The position numbers were made by a program, and so were the translations under genes. The notes under the pieces are model-generated. The model had not been told where the DNA came from. It saw only the letters and a program-made list of their open reading frames with translations, and searched no databases. Positions 7,073-19,592 of a stretch of DNA of 64,000 nucleotides are shown here, one piece after another; the first letter of the stretch is position 1; each line of letters begins with the position of its first letter. The stretch comes from Haloechinothrix halophila YIM 93223 (lineage in GTDB: Bacteria; Actinomycetota; Actinomycetes; Mycobacteriales; Pseudonocardiaceae): positions 1,363,723-1,427,722 of the forward strand of contig NZ_KI632509.1 of the NCBI RefSeq assembly GCF_000504245.1. The letters are read 5' to 3'.

Positions 7073-8638
7073 TCAGCTTGCGTCGCGGGAGGTGAGCACC
7101 GCCATCGCCGCGTTGTGGCCGCCGATGCCGCTCACCCCGCCGCCGCGCATCGCGCCCGCGCCGCAACGGAGGATGCGCGGGTGCCGGGTAGCGACACCCC
7201 ACGGGTCGGCCGGGTCGTCGGCGTACGGCCACGCGAGATCGCCGTGGAAGATATGCCCGCCAGGCAGCCCGAGCTCGCGCTCCAGGTCCACCGGCGTCTT
7301 CGCCTCCAGACACGGCTTGCCGTCGGCGTCGGTGAGCAGGCAGTCCTCGATCGGTTCGTCGAGCACATGATTCAGCGACGTCAACGTGGCGGCCAACGCC
7401 GCATCGCGGGCGGCATCGTTGCCGCCAATGCCGTTGTCGGACCGGAACAGCCGTGCGGGCATGTGCAGCCCGAACAGGGTCAGCGTGTGCACACCGGCCG
7501 CGCGCTCGGCGGGCCCGAGAATCGACGGGTCGGTCAGCGAGTGGCAGTACACCTCGCACGGCGGCAGGCTCGGAATCCGACCGGCCGACGCCTCGGCGTA
7601 GGCGGTGGCCAGCTGCCGGTACCCCTCGTTGACGTGCAGCGTTCCGCTGAACGCCGCCTCCGCCGTGACGTCCGGGTCGGCCAGCCGGGGCAGCCTGCGC
7701 AGCGCCATGTTGACCTTCAACTGCGCGCCTTCCGGCTCCGGCTCCTCGTGCGATTCACCGAGCAGTGCGGCCAGCCGCGACGGCGCGACGTTGGCCAGCA
7801 CATGACCGGCGCGCACCGTCCGCTCGACGTCGTCGTGGACGTAGCGCACCTCGCCGTCCGGGTCGATACCGGTCACGTCGGCGCTGGTCACGACCTCGAC
7901 GCCCGCGCGCTCGGCAGCGTCGCGCAGCGCGGCGGTGACCGCGCCCATCCCGCCGACCGGCACCCGCCACTCGCCGGTGCCGTTGCCGATCACGTGGTAC
8001 AGAAAGCAGCGGTTCTGCCGCAGCGACGGATCGTCCGCCGCTGCGAACGTGCCGATGAGCCCATCGGTCAGCAGCGTCCCGCGAACGGCGTCATCGGCGA
8101 ACGCCGATTCCAGTGCGTGACCAAGCGGTTCGGTGAACACCTCTCGCCACGTCCGATCGTCGACCAGCATGCGCAGCTCGTCGCGGCTCGGCAACGGAGT
8201 GGTCAGCGTCGGAAACACCCGCTTGGCGAGCCGTTCCAGTCGCGAGGAGAACTCCTGCCACGCCGTGAAATCGGCGTCTGATCCGGTGACCGCTGTGAAC
8301 GACGCCTTGGTGCGTGCCGGATCGGCATTGTCGACAAGGAGACCCGTCGACGTGCCGTCGTCGCGGCGCACCGGCGTGTACCAGCCGAACCGGCGCGCCC
8401 GCAACGACAACCACAGCCCAAGGTCGTCGACGATCCGCTGCGGCAACAGGCTGACCAGGTACGAGTACCGGGACAACCGGACGTCGACGCCGGGAAACGC
8501 GCGGTACGACACCGCGGCGCCGCCGACCTCGCCCTTGCGCTCCAGTACGCGCACCGACAACCCGGCGCGGGCGAGATAGGCGGCCGCGACGAGCCCATTG
8601 TGGCCGCCACCGACAACGACGACATCCGGATCGCTCAT
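7073..8638 (-). CDS. phytoene-desaturase-like FAD-dependent oxidoreductase
   Basis: 521 aa. The N-terminal dinucleotide fold DVVVVGGGHNGLVAAAYLARAG binds FAD, and the C-terminal CGAGAMRGGGVSGIGGHNAA closes the flavin site, as in the CrtI/PYROXD2 family. The ATG at 8638 is chosen because the FAD fold starts four residues later. The substrate is unknown. It lies 89 bp after hsd4B in the same direction as the ksh genes, so it may be the last gene of the kstD operon or independent. A role in steroid oxidation is possible but is not shown by the sequence. Confidence 0.7.
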   Translation of the reverse strand: MSDPDVVVVGGGHNGLVAAAYLARAGLSVRVLERKGEVGGAAVSYRAFPGVDVRLSRYSYLVSLLPQRIVDDLGLWLSLRARRFGWYTPVRRDDGTSTGLLVDNADPARTKASFTAVTGSDADFTAWQEFSSRLERLAKRVFPTLTTPLPSRDELRMLVDDRTWREVFTEPLGHALESAFADDAVRGTLLTDGLIGTFAAADDPSLRQNRCFLYHVIGNGTGEWRVPVGGMGAVTAALRDAAERAGVEVVTSADVTGIDPDGEVRYVHDDVERTVRAGHVLANVAPSRLAALLGESHEEPEPEGAQLKVNMALRRLPRLADPDVTAEAAFSGTLHVNEGYRQLATAYAEASAGRIPSLPPCEVYCHSLTDPSILGPAERAAGVHTLTLFGLHMPARLFRSDNGIGGNDAARDAALAATLTSLNHVLDEPIEDCLLTDADGKPCLEAKTPVDLERELGLPGGHIFHGDLAWPYADDPADPWGVATRHPRILRCGAGAMRGGGVSGIGGHNAAMAVLTSRDAS

Positions 8639-8727
8639 GGGAGGCGAGGTTACGCGGCGGGTGCCGGTGCGCACAGCGCCGAGCTGTGCGCCAGCGCAGC
8701 GCCGTCACCTGCCGAGCGGCGGATCCG

Positions 8728-9585
8728 TTACGCCGCGACGAGAACGCCGTCCGCGAGCACCGGCGCGTCCCGCTCAACGGAATGCGTGGTGACCACGAAG
8801 CGGTCGCCATCCGCCCACACGCTGGTGCGCAGCGTCTCGCCGGGGATGACCACTCCCGCGAACTTCGCGGACCAGGACAGCACACGGTGCGGATCGCCGT
8901 TCAACATGAGGTCGGTGACGGCCTTCGCCACGATCCCGTAGGTGCACAACCCGTGCAGGATCGGCCGGTCGAAACCAGCCGCCTTGGCGAACTCCGGGTC
9001 GGCGTGCAGCGGGTTCCGGTCGCCGCACAGCCGGTAGAGCAGCGCCTGCTGCGGGAGCGTCGGCGTCGACACGACCGCGTCCGGTGAACGATCCGGCAGC
9101 GTGAGCTTCTCCGAGGGGCCGCGTTCGCCGCCGAATCCGCCTTCACCTCGGGCGAAAATGCTCGATCGTGCCGTCCACAGCGGGCTGTCCTCCTCGTCTA
9201 TGACCTCGGTCTCCTGTACGATCACCGCGGCCTTGCCCTTGTCATAGACGTCGGCGATCCTGCCGCGCGCCGTGGCCTTGCCCGACGTTGGGATCGGCCG
9301 GTGCACGGTGACCGACTGGTTGCCGTGCACGACCTTGGCCAGATCGATGTCGATGCCGGGGAACGACACTGACGGCGGCTCGTAGGTGCGCAGGTTGGGC
9401 GCGACCGTGGCGAAGCTCGGCAGCACCCGCAGGTCCTGCTCGTAGGTGTAGCGCAGCTCGACAGGGTTCATCGGGTCGGCGCCCGCCCCGATGCCGAGGT
9501 GATACAGCAGCACATCGGAGGGCTCCCAGGAGAACGACGTCTCACCGAGATCGGCTCCGATCGCGACGGCGGGATCGATGGGCAT
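8728..9585 (-). CDS. hsd4B: steroid side-chain enoyl-CoA hydratase, double hotdog MaoC type (Hsd4B/ChsH3)
   Basis: 285 aa, the same size as Rv3538. It has a divergent N-terminal hotdog and a C-terminal MaoC domain with the hydratase-2 motif GDRNPLHADPEFAKAAGF and PILHGLCTYG, in which the Asp and His are catalytic. The family hydrates the 24-ene CoA ester in the first beta-oxidation cycle of the cholesterol side chain. The ATG at 9585 follows GAGGAG and lies 10 bp after the kshB stop. In M. tuberculosis hsd4B also neighbours kstD. Confidence 0.82.
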   Translation of the reverse strand: MPIDPAVAIGADLGETSFSWEPSDVLLYHLGIGAGADPMNPVELRYTYEQDLRVLPSFATVAPNLRTYEPPSVSFPGIDIDLAKVVHGNQSVTVHRPIPTSGKATARGRIADVYDKGKAAVIVQETEVIDEEDSPLWTARSSIFARGEGGFGGERGPSEKLTLPDRSPDAVVSTPTLPQQALLYRLCGDRNPLHADPEFAKAAGFDRPILHGLCTYGIVAKAVTDLMLNGDPHRVLSWSAKFAGVVIPGETLRTSVWADGDRFVVTTHSVERDAPVLADGVLVAA

Positions 9586-9595
9586 GGGCTGCTCC

Positions 9596-10657
9596 TCACT
9601 CGTAGCTGACGGACACGTCGTCAGTGACGGGCACCGACTGACAGGCAAGCACGATGCCCTCGTCCAAGTCCACCGGTTCCAGTATCTCGTTGTTCAGCAT
9701 CTTCACCTCGCCGGATGTGATCCGGCACGCGCAGGCGCTGCACGCCCCTTCCCGGCAGGAGTACGGCGCGTCGAGGCCCTGCTCGAGCAGGAAGTCCAAC
9801 AGCTTGCGCTGCCGCGGCCAGGAGAAGCTGTGCCGCTGCCCATCCAGTTCGACGTCGAGCTGTGTCGGTGCCTCATCCGAACTGTCCTCGGTGGCGGCGT
9901 CCACAGTGTCCTCAACCTCGAACGGGTTGCGCGACAACGAAATAAACCGCTCGATGTGGACACGCTTGCGATCGACGTCCAGTTCGGACAACGCCGAGGA
10001 TGATGCGTCCATGAACGCGCTCGGGCCGCAGATGAACGTCTCACGCCCCGCCCATGGCGACATGAGCGCGGCGAGTTGTGGCACGGACGGCAGTCCCTGC
10101 ACCGACTCCAGCCAGTGCACGACGGTCAACCGGTCCGGGTGCTGCCGAGTCAGCTCGGCCAGCTCGTCGGCGAAGATCACCGAGTGCTCGTCCCGGTTGG
10201 CGTAGAGCAGCGTGAGGCTGCCGGTGCCGGCGGCGAGCACCGATTTGATGATCGACATGATCGGCGTGATCCCGCTGCCGCCAGCGAGCAGCAGCAGGTC
10301 GGTGTCCAACGACTTCGGCGTGAACACCCCTGCTGGCGGCAGGACCTCCAGCGCCATGCCCTCACGAGCGTTGTCGCACAGCCAGTTCGAGCCGTAGCCG
10401 TCCCGCACCCGCTTGACGGCGACCTTGAGCGGGCCATCCTCGTGCGGCGCGCTGCACAGCGAGTAGCAGCGGCCGACCGAACCGGTGCGTTCGCTGGGAA
10501 TCCGCAACGTCAGAAACTGCCCTGGCCGGTGTTGGAACTTGTCGGCCAGGTCTTCGGGAACGTCCAGCTCAAGCGAGCACGCGTCCGGCGTCTCGGCGAC
10601 GACGCGCGCGATACGGAGCCGGTGGAAACCAGCGTCCGGTAGCTCGGGCTCGGTCAC
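9596..10657 (-). CDS. kshB: 3-ketosteroid 9alpha-hydroxylase reductase KshB
   Basis: 353 aa, against 358 in M. tuberculosis. It passes electrons from NADH to the KshA oxygenase. The FAD domain carries RCYSLCSAP; the NAD domain has LLLAGGSGITPIMSI; the C-terminal plant-type [2Fe-2S] domain has ligands C301, C306, C309 and C339. The start is GTG at 10657, preceded by GAGGAGG and overlapping the stop of the previous small gene as GTGA. Being in one transcript with kshA matches the two-component enzyme; in M. tuberculosis the two genes are apart. Confidence 0.93.
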   Translation of the reverse strand: MTEPELPDAGFHRLRIARVVAETPDACSLELDVPEDLADKFQHRPGQFLTLRIPSERTGSVGRCYSLCSAPHEDGPLKVAVKRVRDGYGSNWLCDNAREGMALEVLPPAGVFTPKSLDTDLLLLAGGSGITPIMSIIKSVLAAGTGSLTLLYANRDEHSVIFADELAELTRQHPDRLTVVHWLESVQGLPSVPQLAALMSPWAGRETFICGPSAFMDASSSALSELDVDRKRVHIERFISLSRNPFEVEDTVDAATEDSSDEAPTQLDVELDGQRHSFSWPRQRKLLDFLLEQGLDAPYSCREGACSACACRITSGEVKMLNNEILEPVDLDEGIVLACQSVPVTDDVSVSYE

Positions 10658-11100
10658 GGCCCCTCCTCGCGCCCGTTGGTTCGGACCTGCGAGCAGTCCT
10701 CGTGCCCATTCGTTCGGACCTGCGAGCAGTCCTCGTGCCCATTCGTTCGGACCTGCGAGCAGTCCTCACCGACGGGAATCTCACCCTCCGCGGCGGCCGC
10801 CGCGATGCTCTCGGACAGCTCGATGCAGGTGTCCAGCAGCGCGGTGTTGCCGCCGCGCGCGACCTCCTCTTGATAGCGCGGGCAGCTGCTTGCCGGGTCG
10901 GACGTCCATTGGATGCTGGTGTGCTGCTCGCTGTTCTTGCGCACCAGCACCTCGGTGTCGCAGGACCGGCAGGACACGGGGGTGAGCCGGGCGGTGAGGA
11001 ACTCGGCGCGGTCGGCGAGCGTGTCGGCACGCACGTCCGGCTCGCCGAACGTCGTCCGACCCCCGGTGAACGCGCGCTGCGCCTCGGTCGACACCGTCAC
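10654..11100 (-). CDS. conserved small protein between kshA and kshB (Rv3527-like), repeat-encoded C-terminus
   Basis: 148 aa, function unknown. By size and position beside kshA it corresponds to Rv3527 (about 149 aa). A CRSCDTEV motif in the N-terminal half and a later Cys-Pro-Arg segment could bind metal or form a disulfide. The start is GTG at 11100, overlapping the kshA stop. The last 35 or so residues contain three copies of an 11-residue unit EDCSQVRTNGH, encoded by three 33-bp repeats at 10680-10767. The same repeat sits at other junctions in this window. The tail is therefore probably acquired and dispensable (inference). Confidence 0.65.
   Translation of the reverse strand: MTVSTEAQRAFTGGRTTFGEPDVRADTLADRAEFLTARLTPVSCRSCDTEVLVRKNSEQHTSIQWTSDPASSCPRYQEEVARGGNTALLDTCIELSESIAAAAAEGEIPVGEDCSQVRTNGHEDCSQVRTNGHEDCSQVRTNGREEGP
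10680..10767 (-). repeat. 33-bp junction repeat, three tandem copies in the kshA-kshB junction gene
   Basis: TTCGGACCTGCGAGCAGTCC begins at 10680, 10713 and 10746, an exact 33-bp period. On the coding strand the core reads GGACTGCTCGCAGGTCCGAA and is translated as the C-terminal EDCSQVRTNG repeats. There are no unique spacers, so it is not a CRISPR array. Confidence 0.9.
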
Positions 11101-12242
11101 ACCCCGGTTTCCTGCGCGTCCTGCTTGCGTGCGAGATTCGCCGCGACTTCGGCCTCCCACGCCTCGACTGCGTGCGAGGTGTCCACTTCGAACTCGAAGC
11201 GACGCGTCATGTCCTCTGTGACCTCCTCGACGTCCACATAGAACTGCTCGTACCACCGGCGCAGCTGGTAGACAGGACCGTCTTCTTCGCACAGCAGCGG
11301 GTTGTCGATCCGGCTCTTGTTCTTCCAGATCTCGACGTCCTGCAGGAAGCCCTTACCGACGTTCTTGGCGAACTTGCCAGCCACCTTGTCGGCCTGCTCA
11401 TTGGACAGCCCTGGGAGCTTCTTCACCTTCACGCCCCACTGCAGCACGAAGGAGTTCTGCGTGACGGGGTAGTGGCAATTGATCAACACGTTGTCGATCT
11501 CGATGCCGTTCCAGGTGTTGTGCAGGTGGTTGATCATGTATGACGGGCCGTAGTAGTGCGCCTCGGAGCGCAGCAGGTTGTCCGCACCGCCGTAGTTGCC
11601 CTCATCGACGTCAGGACGCCCCTTGGTGTTGAGGTACTGCGATGCGATGTGGCCCTCGAAGACGTTCTTGAAGTACGTCGGGAATCCGAAGTGGATGTAG
11701 AAGAAGTGGGCCATGTCGACGACGTTGTCGATGATCTCCCGGCAGTTCGACCCCTCAATGAGGAGCGAGTCCCAGGTCCAATTGCTCCAGTCGTCGCCGA
11801 AGACGCCCTCGATGCGAGGGATCGTCAGCTCATCGCCGGGCGGACGGCCCTGCGGGTCATGCCAGATGAACAGCTGCTCGTTTTCCTCGTAGGTCAGCCA
11901 CGACCGGGTGCGGGCCCGCAGCGGTACTCGCTTGCCGTAGGGGATCGACTTGCACTTGCCATCGCCGCCCCAGCGCCAGTCGTGAAACGGGCACGCGACC
12001 TCGTTGCCCTTGACCGTGCCCTGGGTCAGGTCGCCGCCCATGTGGCGGCAGAAACCGTCCAGCACGTTGATCTTGCCGTCCTCGCCTTGGAAGACCACGA
12101 GCTTGGTGCCGAAGGCGTTGATCGCGTGCGGCTTGCCGTCCTTGTAGTCCTTGGCGAGGCCGATGCAATGCCAGCCTCGGGCGTAACGGGTCGGCGTCGT
12201 GCCGACGTCGATGGTGCGGAACCCGGGGTCGGTTGCGGTCAT
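11097..12242 (-). CDS. kshA: 3-ketosteroid 9alpha-hydroxylase oxygenase KshA
   Basis: 381 aa Rieske non-heme iron oxygenase that 9alpha-hydroxylates 3-ketosteroids; with KstD activity this opens ring B. Rieske ligands are C65, H67, C84 and H87 (CRHMGG, CPFHDW). The mononuclear iron site is the NxxDxxHxxxxH motif with D176, H179 and H184. It overlaps kstD upstream and the small gene downstream by 4 bp each, forming a tightly coupled unit behind the KstR box at 14048. Confidence 0.95.
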   Translation of the reverse strand: MTATDPGFRTIDVGTTPTRYARGWHCIGLAKDYKDGKPHAINAFGTKLVVFQGEDGKINVLDGFCRHMGGDLTQGTVKGNEVACPFHDWRWGGDGKCKSIPYGKRVPLRARTRSWLTYEENEQLFIWHDPQGRPPGDELTIPRIEGVFGDDWSNWTWDSLLIEGSNCREIIDNVVDMAHFFYIHFGFPTYFKNVFEGHIASQYLNTKGRPDVDEGNYGGADNLLRSEAHYYGPSYMINHLHNTWNGIEIDNVLINCHYPVTQNSFVLQWGVKVKKLPGLSNEQADKVAGKFAKNVGKGFLQDVEIWKNKSRIDNPLLCEEDGPVYQLRRWYEQFYVDVEEVTEDMTRRFEFEVDTSHAVEAWEAEVAANLARKQDAQETGV

Positions 12243-13957
12243 GACAATCCTCCGTCGTGATCGGCGAGTGCGGGTGCTGCGGTTGTTGCCAGGTCGTGCG
12301 CGGCCAGGTAGCCGAAGACCATCGCTGGACCGATGGTGGCGCCGGGTCCGGCGTAGGTGTGGCCCATGACCGGGGTGCTGGCGTTGCCCGCCGCGTAGAG
12401 GCCTGCGATGACGCTGCCGTCGTCGCGCAGCACCCTGGCGCGGGCGTCGGTCTTGAGCCCGCCTTTGGTGCCCAGGTCACCTGGCACCAGCTTGGCCGCG
12501 TAGAACGGCCCCGTGTCCAGTGGGCCGAGGCTGGGATTGGGACGGTTGCGCGGGTCACCGTAGTAGTGGTCGTAGGCACTGGCACCCCGGTTGAAATCGG
12601 GGTCGCTGCCGTCGGCGGCGAACCCGTTGAACCGCGACACGGTGCTGGTCAGCGCCTCGGCGGGGACGTCGATGGCCTCGGCCAGCCCGGCCAGCGTGGA
12701 CGCCCGTGCGAGGGCCCCGGTCTTGAACCAGCGGCCGGGCAGCGGCTGGCGCGGCCCGACCCCGGCGAACAGGTATCGGTTCCGGTAGCGCTGGTCGAAG
12801 ATCAGCCAGGTCGGGATGTTCTCGGCGGGCCCATCGCCCTGGCCGAGTTCGCCGCCGTACATCGCGTGGGTGGCGTCGACGTACGGCGCCGATTCGTTGA
12901 CGAACCGCTCGCCGCGGCCGTTGACCATGATGCTGCCAGGTAGCGAGCGTTCGGCAAGGCAGAACCACGGCCCGCCGGGCAGCGGGATCGACGGTCCCCA
13001 CCAGGCGTCCGCCATGAACTCCACTGCCGCGCCGAGCGCCTGACCAGCACGGATGCCGTCGCCGGTATTGCTGGGCGCGCCGGTGGTCCAGTCAGTGCCG
13101 ATCGGCTCACGCTGGTGCTGCTTACGCATCGCCTCGTTGTGCTCGAAGCCGCCTGAGGTGATGACGACGCCCCGGCGCGCGGTCAGCCTGCGTTCGGTGT
13201 CGCCCTGCCGGACAACGACGCCGGTGACGACGTCGTTGTCGGTGGTCAGGTCGACCAGCGGCGTCTCGAGCCAGACCGGCACGTCCGCCTGCTTGAGCCC
13301 TGCCCGCAGCGCGGCCGCCAGCGCCTGGCCCCTGCCGAGTAGCCGCTGCCGCAGTAGCTTCGCCTTCAGCCAGCGCGCCCCGACTCGCATGGCCCGCGCC
13401 GGCCCGCGTGGGGTGCGGGCGAGCAGGTTCAGCCGCCGGAAGTCGGCCTGCGTGACGACGACGTTCAGCGGCGACTTGCCGTAGTCGGGCGCCAGTGTGG
13501 CCAGGTCGTCGCCGAGCTTCGTGCCGTCGAACGGCACCGGCTCCACCGAGCGGCCGTGCGCGCGCCCGCCGGGTGCCTCGGGGTAGTAATCGGAGTAGCC
13601 CGGCACCCACTGCAGCCGCAGCGGGGTGTTCCGCAGCAGGAACGAGATGACCTCCGGGCCGCGGTCGACGTAGGTGTCGATCCGGGCGGGATCGCCGTAC
13701 TCGCCGATGATGCTGTGCAGGTAAGTGCGGGCGTCATCGAGCGAGTCGGTGAGGCCCGCCGCCCGCAGCGCCTCGTTGTCCGGGATCCACACGCCGCCGC
13801 CCGAGCGCGCGGTCGAGCCACCAAAGGTCGCGGCCTTCTCCACGATCACCGTGCGCAATCCCTGGTGCGCGGCGGCCAGTGCCGTCGTCATGCCCGCCGC
13901 GCCGCTGCCGACGACGATGACGTCGAACTCGGCGTTGTTCTCGTCGCCTGGCGCCAT
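12239..13957 (-). CDS. kstD: 3-ketosteroid delta1-dehydrogenase KstD
   Basis: 572 aa flavoprotein, against 563 in Rv3537. It introduces the 1(2) double bond into ring A of 3-ketosteroids. The N-terminal FAD fold reads DVIVVGSGAAGMTTALAA; the C-terminal block GHTYAGPGATIGPAMVFGY contains the conserved Tyr-Ala-Gly-Pro-Gly active-site segment. The ATG at 13957 is preferred over an upstream ATG because the flavin fold starts about 10 residues later and the preceding AAGGAGC-type sequence fits. First gene of the minus-strand ksh operon. Confidence 0.9.
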   Translation of the reverse strand: MAPGDENNAEFDVIVVGSGAAGMTTALAAAHQGLRTVIVEKAATFGGSTARSGGGVWIPDNEALRAAGLTDSLDDARTYLHSIIGEYGDPARIDTYVDRGPEVISFLLRNTPLRLQWVPGYSDYYPEAPGGRAHGRSVEPVPFDGTKLGDDLATLAPDYGKSPLNVVVTQADFRRLNLLARTPRGPARAMRVGARWLKAKLLRQRLLGRGQALAAALRAGLKQADVPVWLETPLVDLTTDNDVVTGVVVRQGDTERRLTARRGVVITSGGFEHNEAMRKQHQREPIGTDWTTGAPSNTGDGIRAGQALGAAVEFMADAWWGPSIPLPGGPWFCLAERSLPGSIMVNGRGERFVNESAPYVDATHAMYGGELGQGDGPAENIPTWLIFDQRYRNRYLFAGVGPRQPLPGRWFKTGALARASTLAGLAEAIDVPAEALTSTVSRFNGFAADGSDPDFNRGASAYDHYYGDPRNRPNPSLGPLDTGPFYAAKLVPGDLGTKGGLKTDARARVLRDDGSVIAGLYAAGNASTPVMGHTYAGPGATIGPAMVFGYLAAHDLATTAAPALADHDGGLS

Positions 13958-14047
13958 GCTGCTCCTTGTGCTCGGCCGTTCGAATGCAACGCTGTAACGT
14001 GTTGCAGCGGAGAACGGTCTCTTCATCCGTCTAGCGTTACTCTAGAT

Positions 14048-14061
14048 GAGAACATGTTCTA
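14048..14061. promoter_or_regulatory. KstR operator for kstD-ksh operon
   Basis: GAGAACATGTTCTA matches the KstR consensus except for the first T. It lies 90 bp upstream of the kstD ATG and is oriented into the kstD-hsaA divergent region. Confidence 0.8.
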
Positions 14062-14145
14062 GTTTCTAGGGTAGCTCACCCAGTGGGCTTCGTACACGGG
14101 TGAACGGGACTGACTGTGGGTCAGGGTCGTGTCCGCCACGTAGAC

Positions 14146-14159
14146 GAGAACGTGTTCCA
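14146..14159. promoter_or_regulatory. KstR-type box without an obvious dependent gene
   Basis: GAGAACGTGTTCCA matches the consensus except for the first base. It lies 98 bp from the kstD box and 469 bp from the hsaA box. No convincing gene starts directly downstream on the plus strand. Confidence 0.7.
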
Positions 14160-14614
14160 GTTCTAAAGTGAGTGGTCATGGGCAGTGACGTGGCCGATAT
14201 GGCTGTTGCCGGACGCGGCGTGGCGAGCGCGGGTGCCGCGCCCGATGCGGCCTGTGCTGCTTCTGGGGTGTCGCGGTTCGTCCGCGTGGGCGGTGCTGAC
14301 TCGCTCGGGCAGCGGGCCGCGTCGCGCGGGGTGCCGCTGCGGCGCTATGGGGCGTCTGATCCAGTAACGGGTTCTATCTCTGCCGCTCGGGGAGCGAGGC
14401 GCCGGGTGTTGTCTCGGGTCGATCCGGCCCGCGCCGTGGCGGCCCGCGGCGCCGCTGAATCAGGTCTCCACGCTCCCGGCGGGTTCGCCGTGGGAATCCG
14501 TTCTCGCTCTAATGTCGGCGGCTTGTCGCTGGCTGGCCGCGGGTTTATCCGCTCGCCGACCAGGCACGCACGCCTTCTCGGTGGCGGCGCGTAGGGGGAG
14601 GTGCTGACAAAAAC
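14160..14614. other. 455-bp stretch with no convincing gene
   Basis: Lies between the second KstR box and the hsaA box. A plus-strand open frame of 140 codons from GTG 14172 and an overlapping 60-codon frame from GTG 14185 both exist. Neither has a Shine-Dalgarno sequence, a recognisable domain or clearly better codon bias than the other. It may be the relic of a gene once driven by the box at 14146, or a long leader. Confidence 0.4.
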
Positions 14615-14628
14615 GAGAACATGTTCTA
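14615..14628. promoter_or_regulatory. KstR operator for the hsa operon
   Basis: GAGAACATGTTCTA, one mismatch to the consensus (first base) and identical to the kstD box. It ends 43 bp before the hsaA GTG. Confidence 0.82.
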
Positions 14629-14671
14629 GTCTTAGGGTGAGCGTTTCCATCAGACCGATTGGGGCAGCGAC

Positions 14672-18223
<3,552 letters not shown>

Positions 18224-18515
18224 GCGCCGCGAGTCGCACCCTATCGGCCGCGAGTCGCACCTTATTTCGTGCGAGTTCCACCTTGTTGTGCGCGAGTTGC
18301 ACCGTGCGGGCCCTGCTCCGGTGTTATCTCGACGGGCACCGTCCGGTTCCTGTTGAGGTCACCCTGCTTGACGAGCTGCGTCAGTGCGCTGGCTGCCACC
18401 GCTGCCGCTCGGCGCTCGGCGCTCGGGAGCGAAGGGGAGGTCGCCGCGCTGGGCCGTCAGACGCGCCGCGAATGACGGACACGGCGTCGGGAGTGCATGA
18501 CACGACGTGGTGCGG
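18224..18515. repeat. tandem GCGAGTYGCACC repeats and gene-free gap between convergent operons
   Basis: Immediately after hsaB, bases 18226-18305 hold four imperfect units of about 21 bp built around CCGCGAGTCGCACC, GTGCGAGTTCCACC and GCGCGAGTTGCACC. The other 210 bases up to the end of fadE33 contain no gene I can support. The array resembles the units at 7023-7072. Confidence 0.55.
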
Positions 18516-19592
18516 TCAGCGGCGGGCGAGGTGTTCGTGTGGCATCCCGAACAGCTGCGACGACGAGTGTGCCCGCTTGAAGTACAGGTGGGCGTCGTGC
18601 TCCCAGGTGATCGCGATGCCGCCGTGGAGCTGGATCATCTCCGCGGCCACGGTTTCGAATGCCTCAGAGCAGTACACCTTCGCCGTCAGCGCGGCGTCCG
18701 GTGCCTCGGGCGATCCGGCGTCGAGCGCATCGCCCGCCGCGTAGCACGCTGACCGTGCCGCCTCCACCAGCATGTGCATGTCCGCCATGCGGTGCTTGAG
18801 CGCCTGGAACGAGCCGATAGGCCGACCGAACTGCACACGTTCCTTGCTGTACGCTACGGTCAGAGCTAGTGCTTCGGCGGCCGCGCCGACCTGCTCCGCG
18901 GCGAGCACGGCGCACGCGGTGTCCCGCACGGACGCCAGCGCCTGCCGGACGTCGCCGCCGATCCGCCACGCTGGGGCCGCGTCGAGCGCGACGGTCGCGA
19001 ACCGCCGGGTGCCGTCCATCGACACGGTGTGCACACGGCGCGCCGAGGCTGGGGCGACCTCGAACAACCCCAGTTCGCCCGCGCAGTCGGCGAGCACAAG
19101 CAGGATCTCGGCGGTGTCGCCGTCCAGCACGTAGTGTGCGGTGCCGTCGACGACATACCCGTCGCCGCGTGGCCGCGCGGTATACGCCGTCCGCTCGGGG
19201 TCCCAGCGCCCGGAGGCGTTCACCCAGCCCAACGCGCCGATCCGGCTGCCAGCGGCCAGTTCCGGAAGCAGGCGCGCACCCGCGTCGTCGTCACCGGAGA
19301 CCAGCAGCGCCTGTGTGGCAAGGGTCGAACCAAGCAGCGGCGATGGTGTCACCCCGCGCGCCAGTTCCTCGGCGACCGCCTGGAGTTCGCGGATACCCGC
19401 GCCGAATCCGCCGTAGCGTTCCGGGATGGCGAGCGCGGTGACACCCACCTGCTCGCACAACACCGACCACAGCTTCTCGTCGTAGCCGCGCGGCGCGTCA
19501 ATCGCCGCTCGCACGCTTTCCGGTCCCGACTCGCGATCCAGCACGCTGCGCACGGTCCGTGCCAGCTCCGCGCGCTCCTCGGCGGTCGTCAT
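18516..19592 (-). CDS. fadE33: acyl-CoA dehydrogenase FadE33-like
   Basis: 358 aa; third of three consecutive acyl-CoA dehydrogenase genes downstream of fadD3, the position of fadE33 in M. tuberculosis (318 aa). Blocks typical of the family are YSKERVQFGRPIGSFQALKHRMADM and QLHGGIAITWEHDAHLYFKRA. In the KstR2 regulon these dehydrogenases act on CoA esters late in C/D-ring breakdown, probably as FadE31/32/33 heteromers (inference). The start overlaps the fadE32 stop by 4 bp. The symbol rests mainly on gene order. Confidence 0.75.
   Translation of the reverse strand: MTTAEERAELARTVRSVLDRESGPESVRAAIDAPRGYDEKLWSVLCEQVGVTALAIPERYGGFGAGIRELQAVAEELARGVTPSPLLGSTLATQALLVSGDDDAGARLLPELAAGSRIGALGWVNASGRWDPERTAYTARPRGDGYVVDGTAHYVLDGDTAEILLVLADCAGELGLFEVAPASARRVHTVSMDGTRRFATVALDAAPAWRIGGDVRQALASVRDTACAVLAAEQVGAAAEALALTVAYSKERVQFGRPIGSFQALKHRMADMHMLVEAARSACYAAGDALDAGSPEAPDAALTAKVYCSEAFETVAAEMIQLHGGIAITWEHDAHLYFKRAHSSSQLFGMPHEHLARR

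Noticed and set aside
10680-10767. Regularly spaced direct repeats suggesting a CRISPR array
   Set aside because: The 33-bp units abut without unique spacers, no cas genes are present, and the repeats are translated as part of a gene.
14172-14594. 140-codon open frame after the second KstR box
   Set aside because: No ribosome binding site, no recognisable domain, and an overlapping frame is equally plausible; recorded only as a gene-free stretch.
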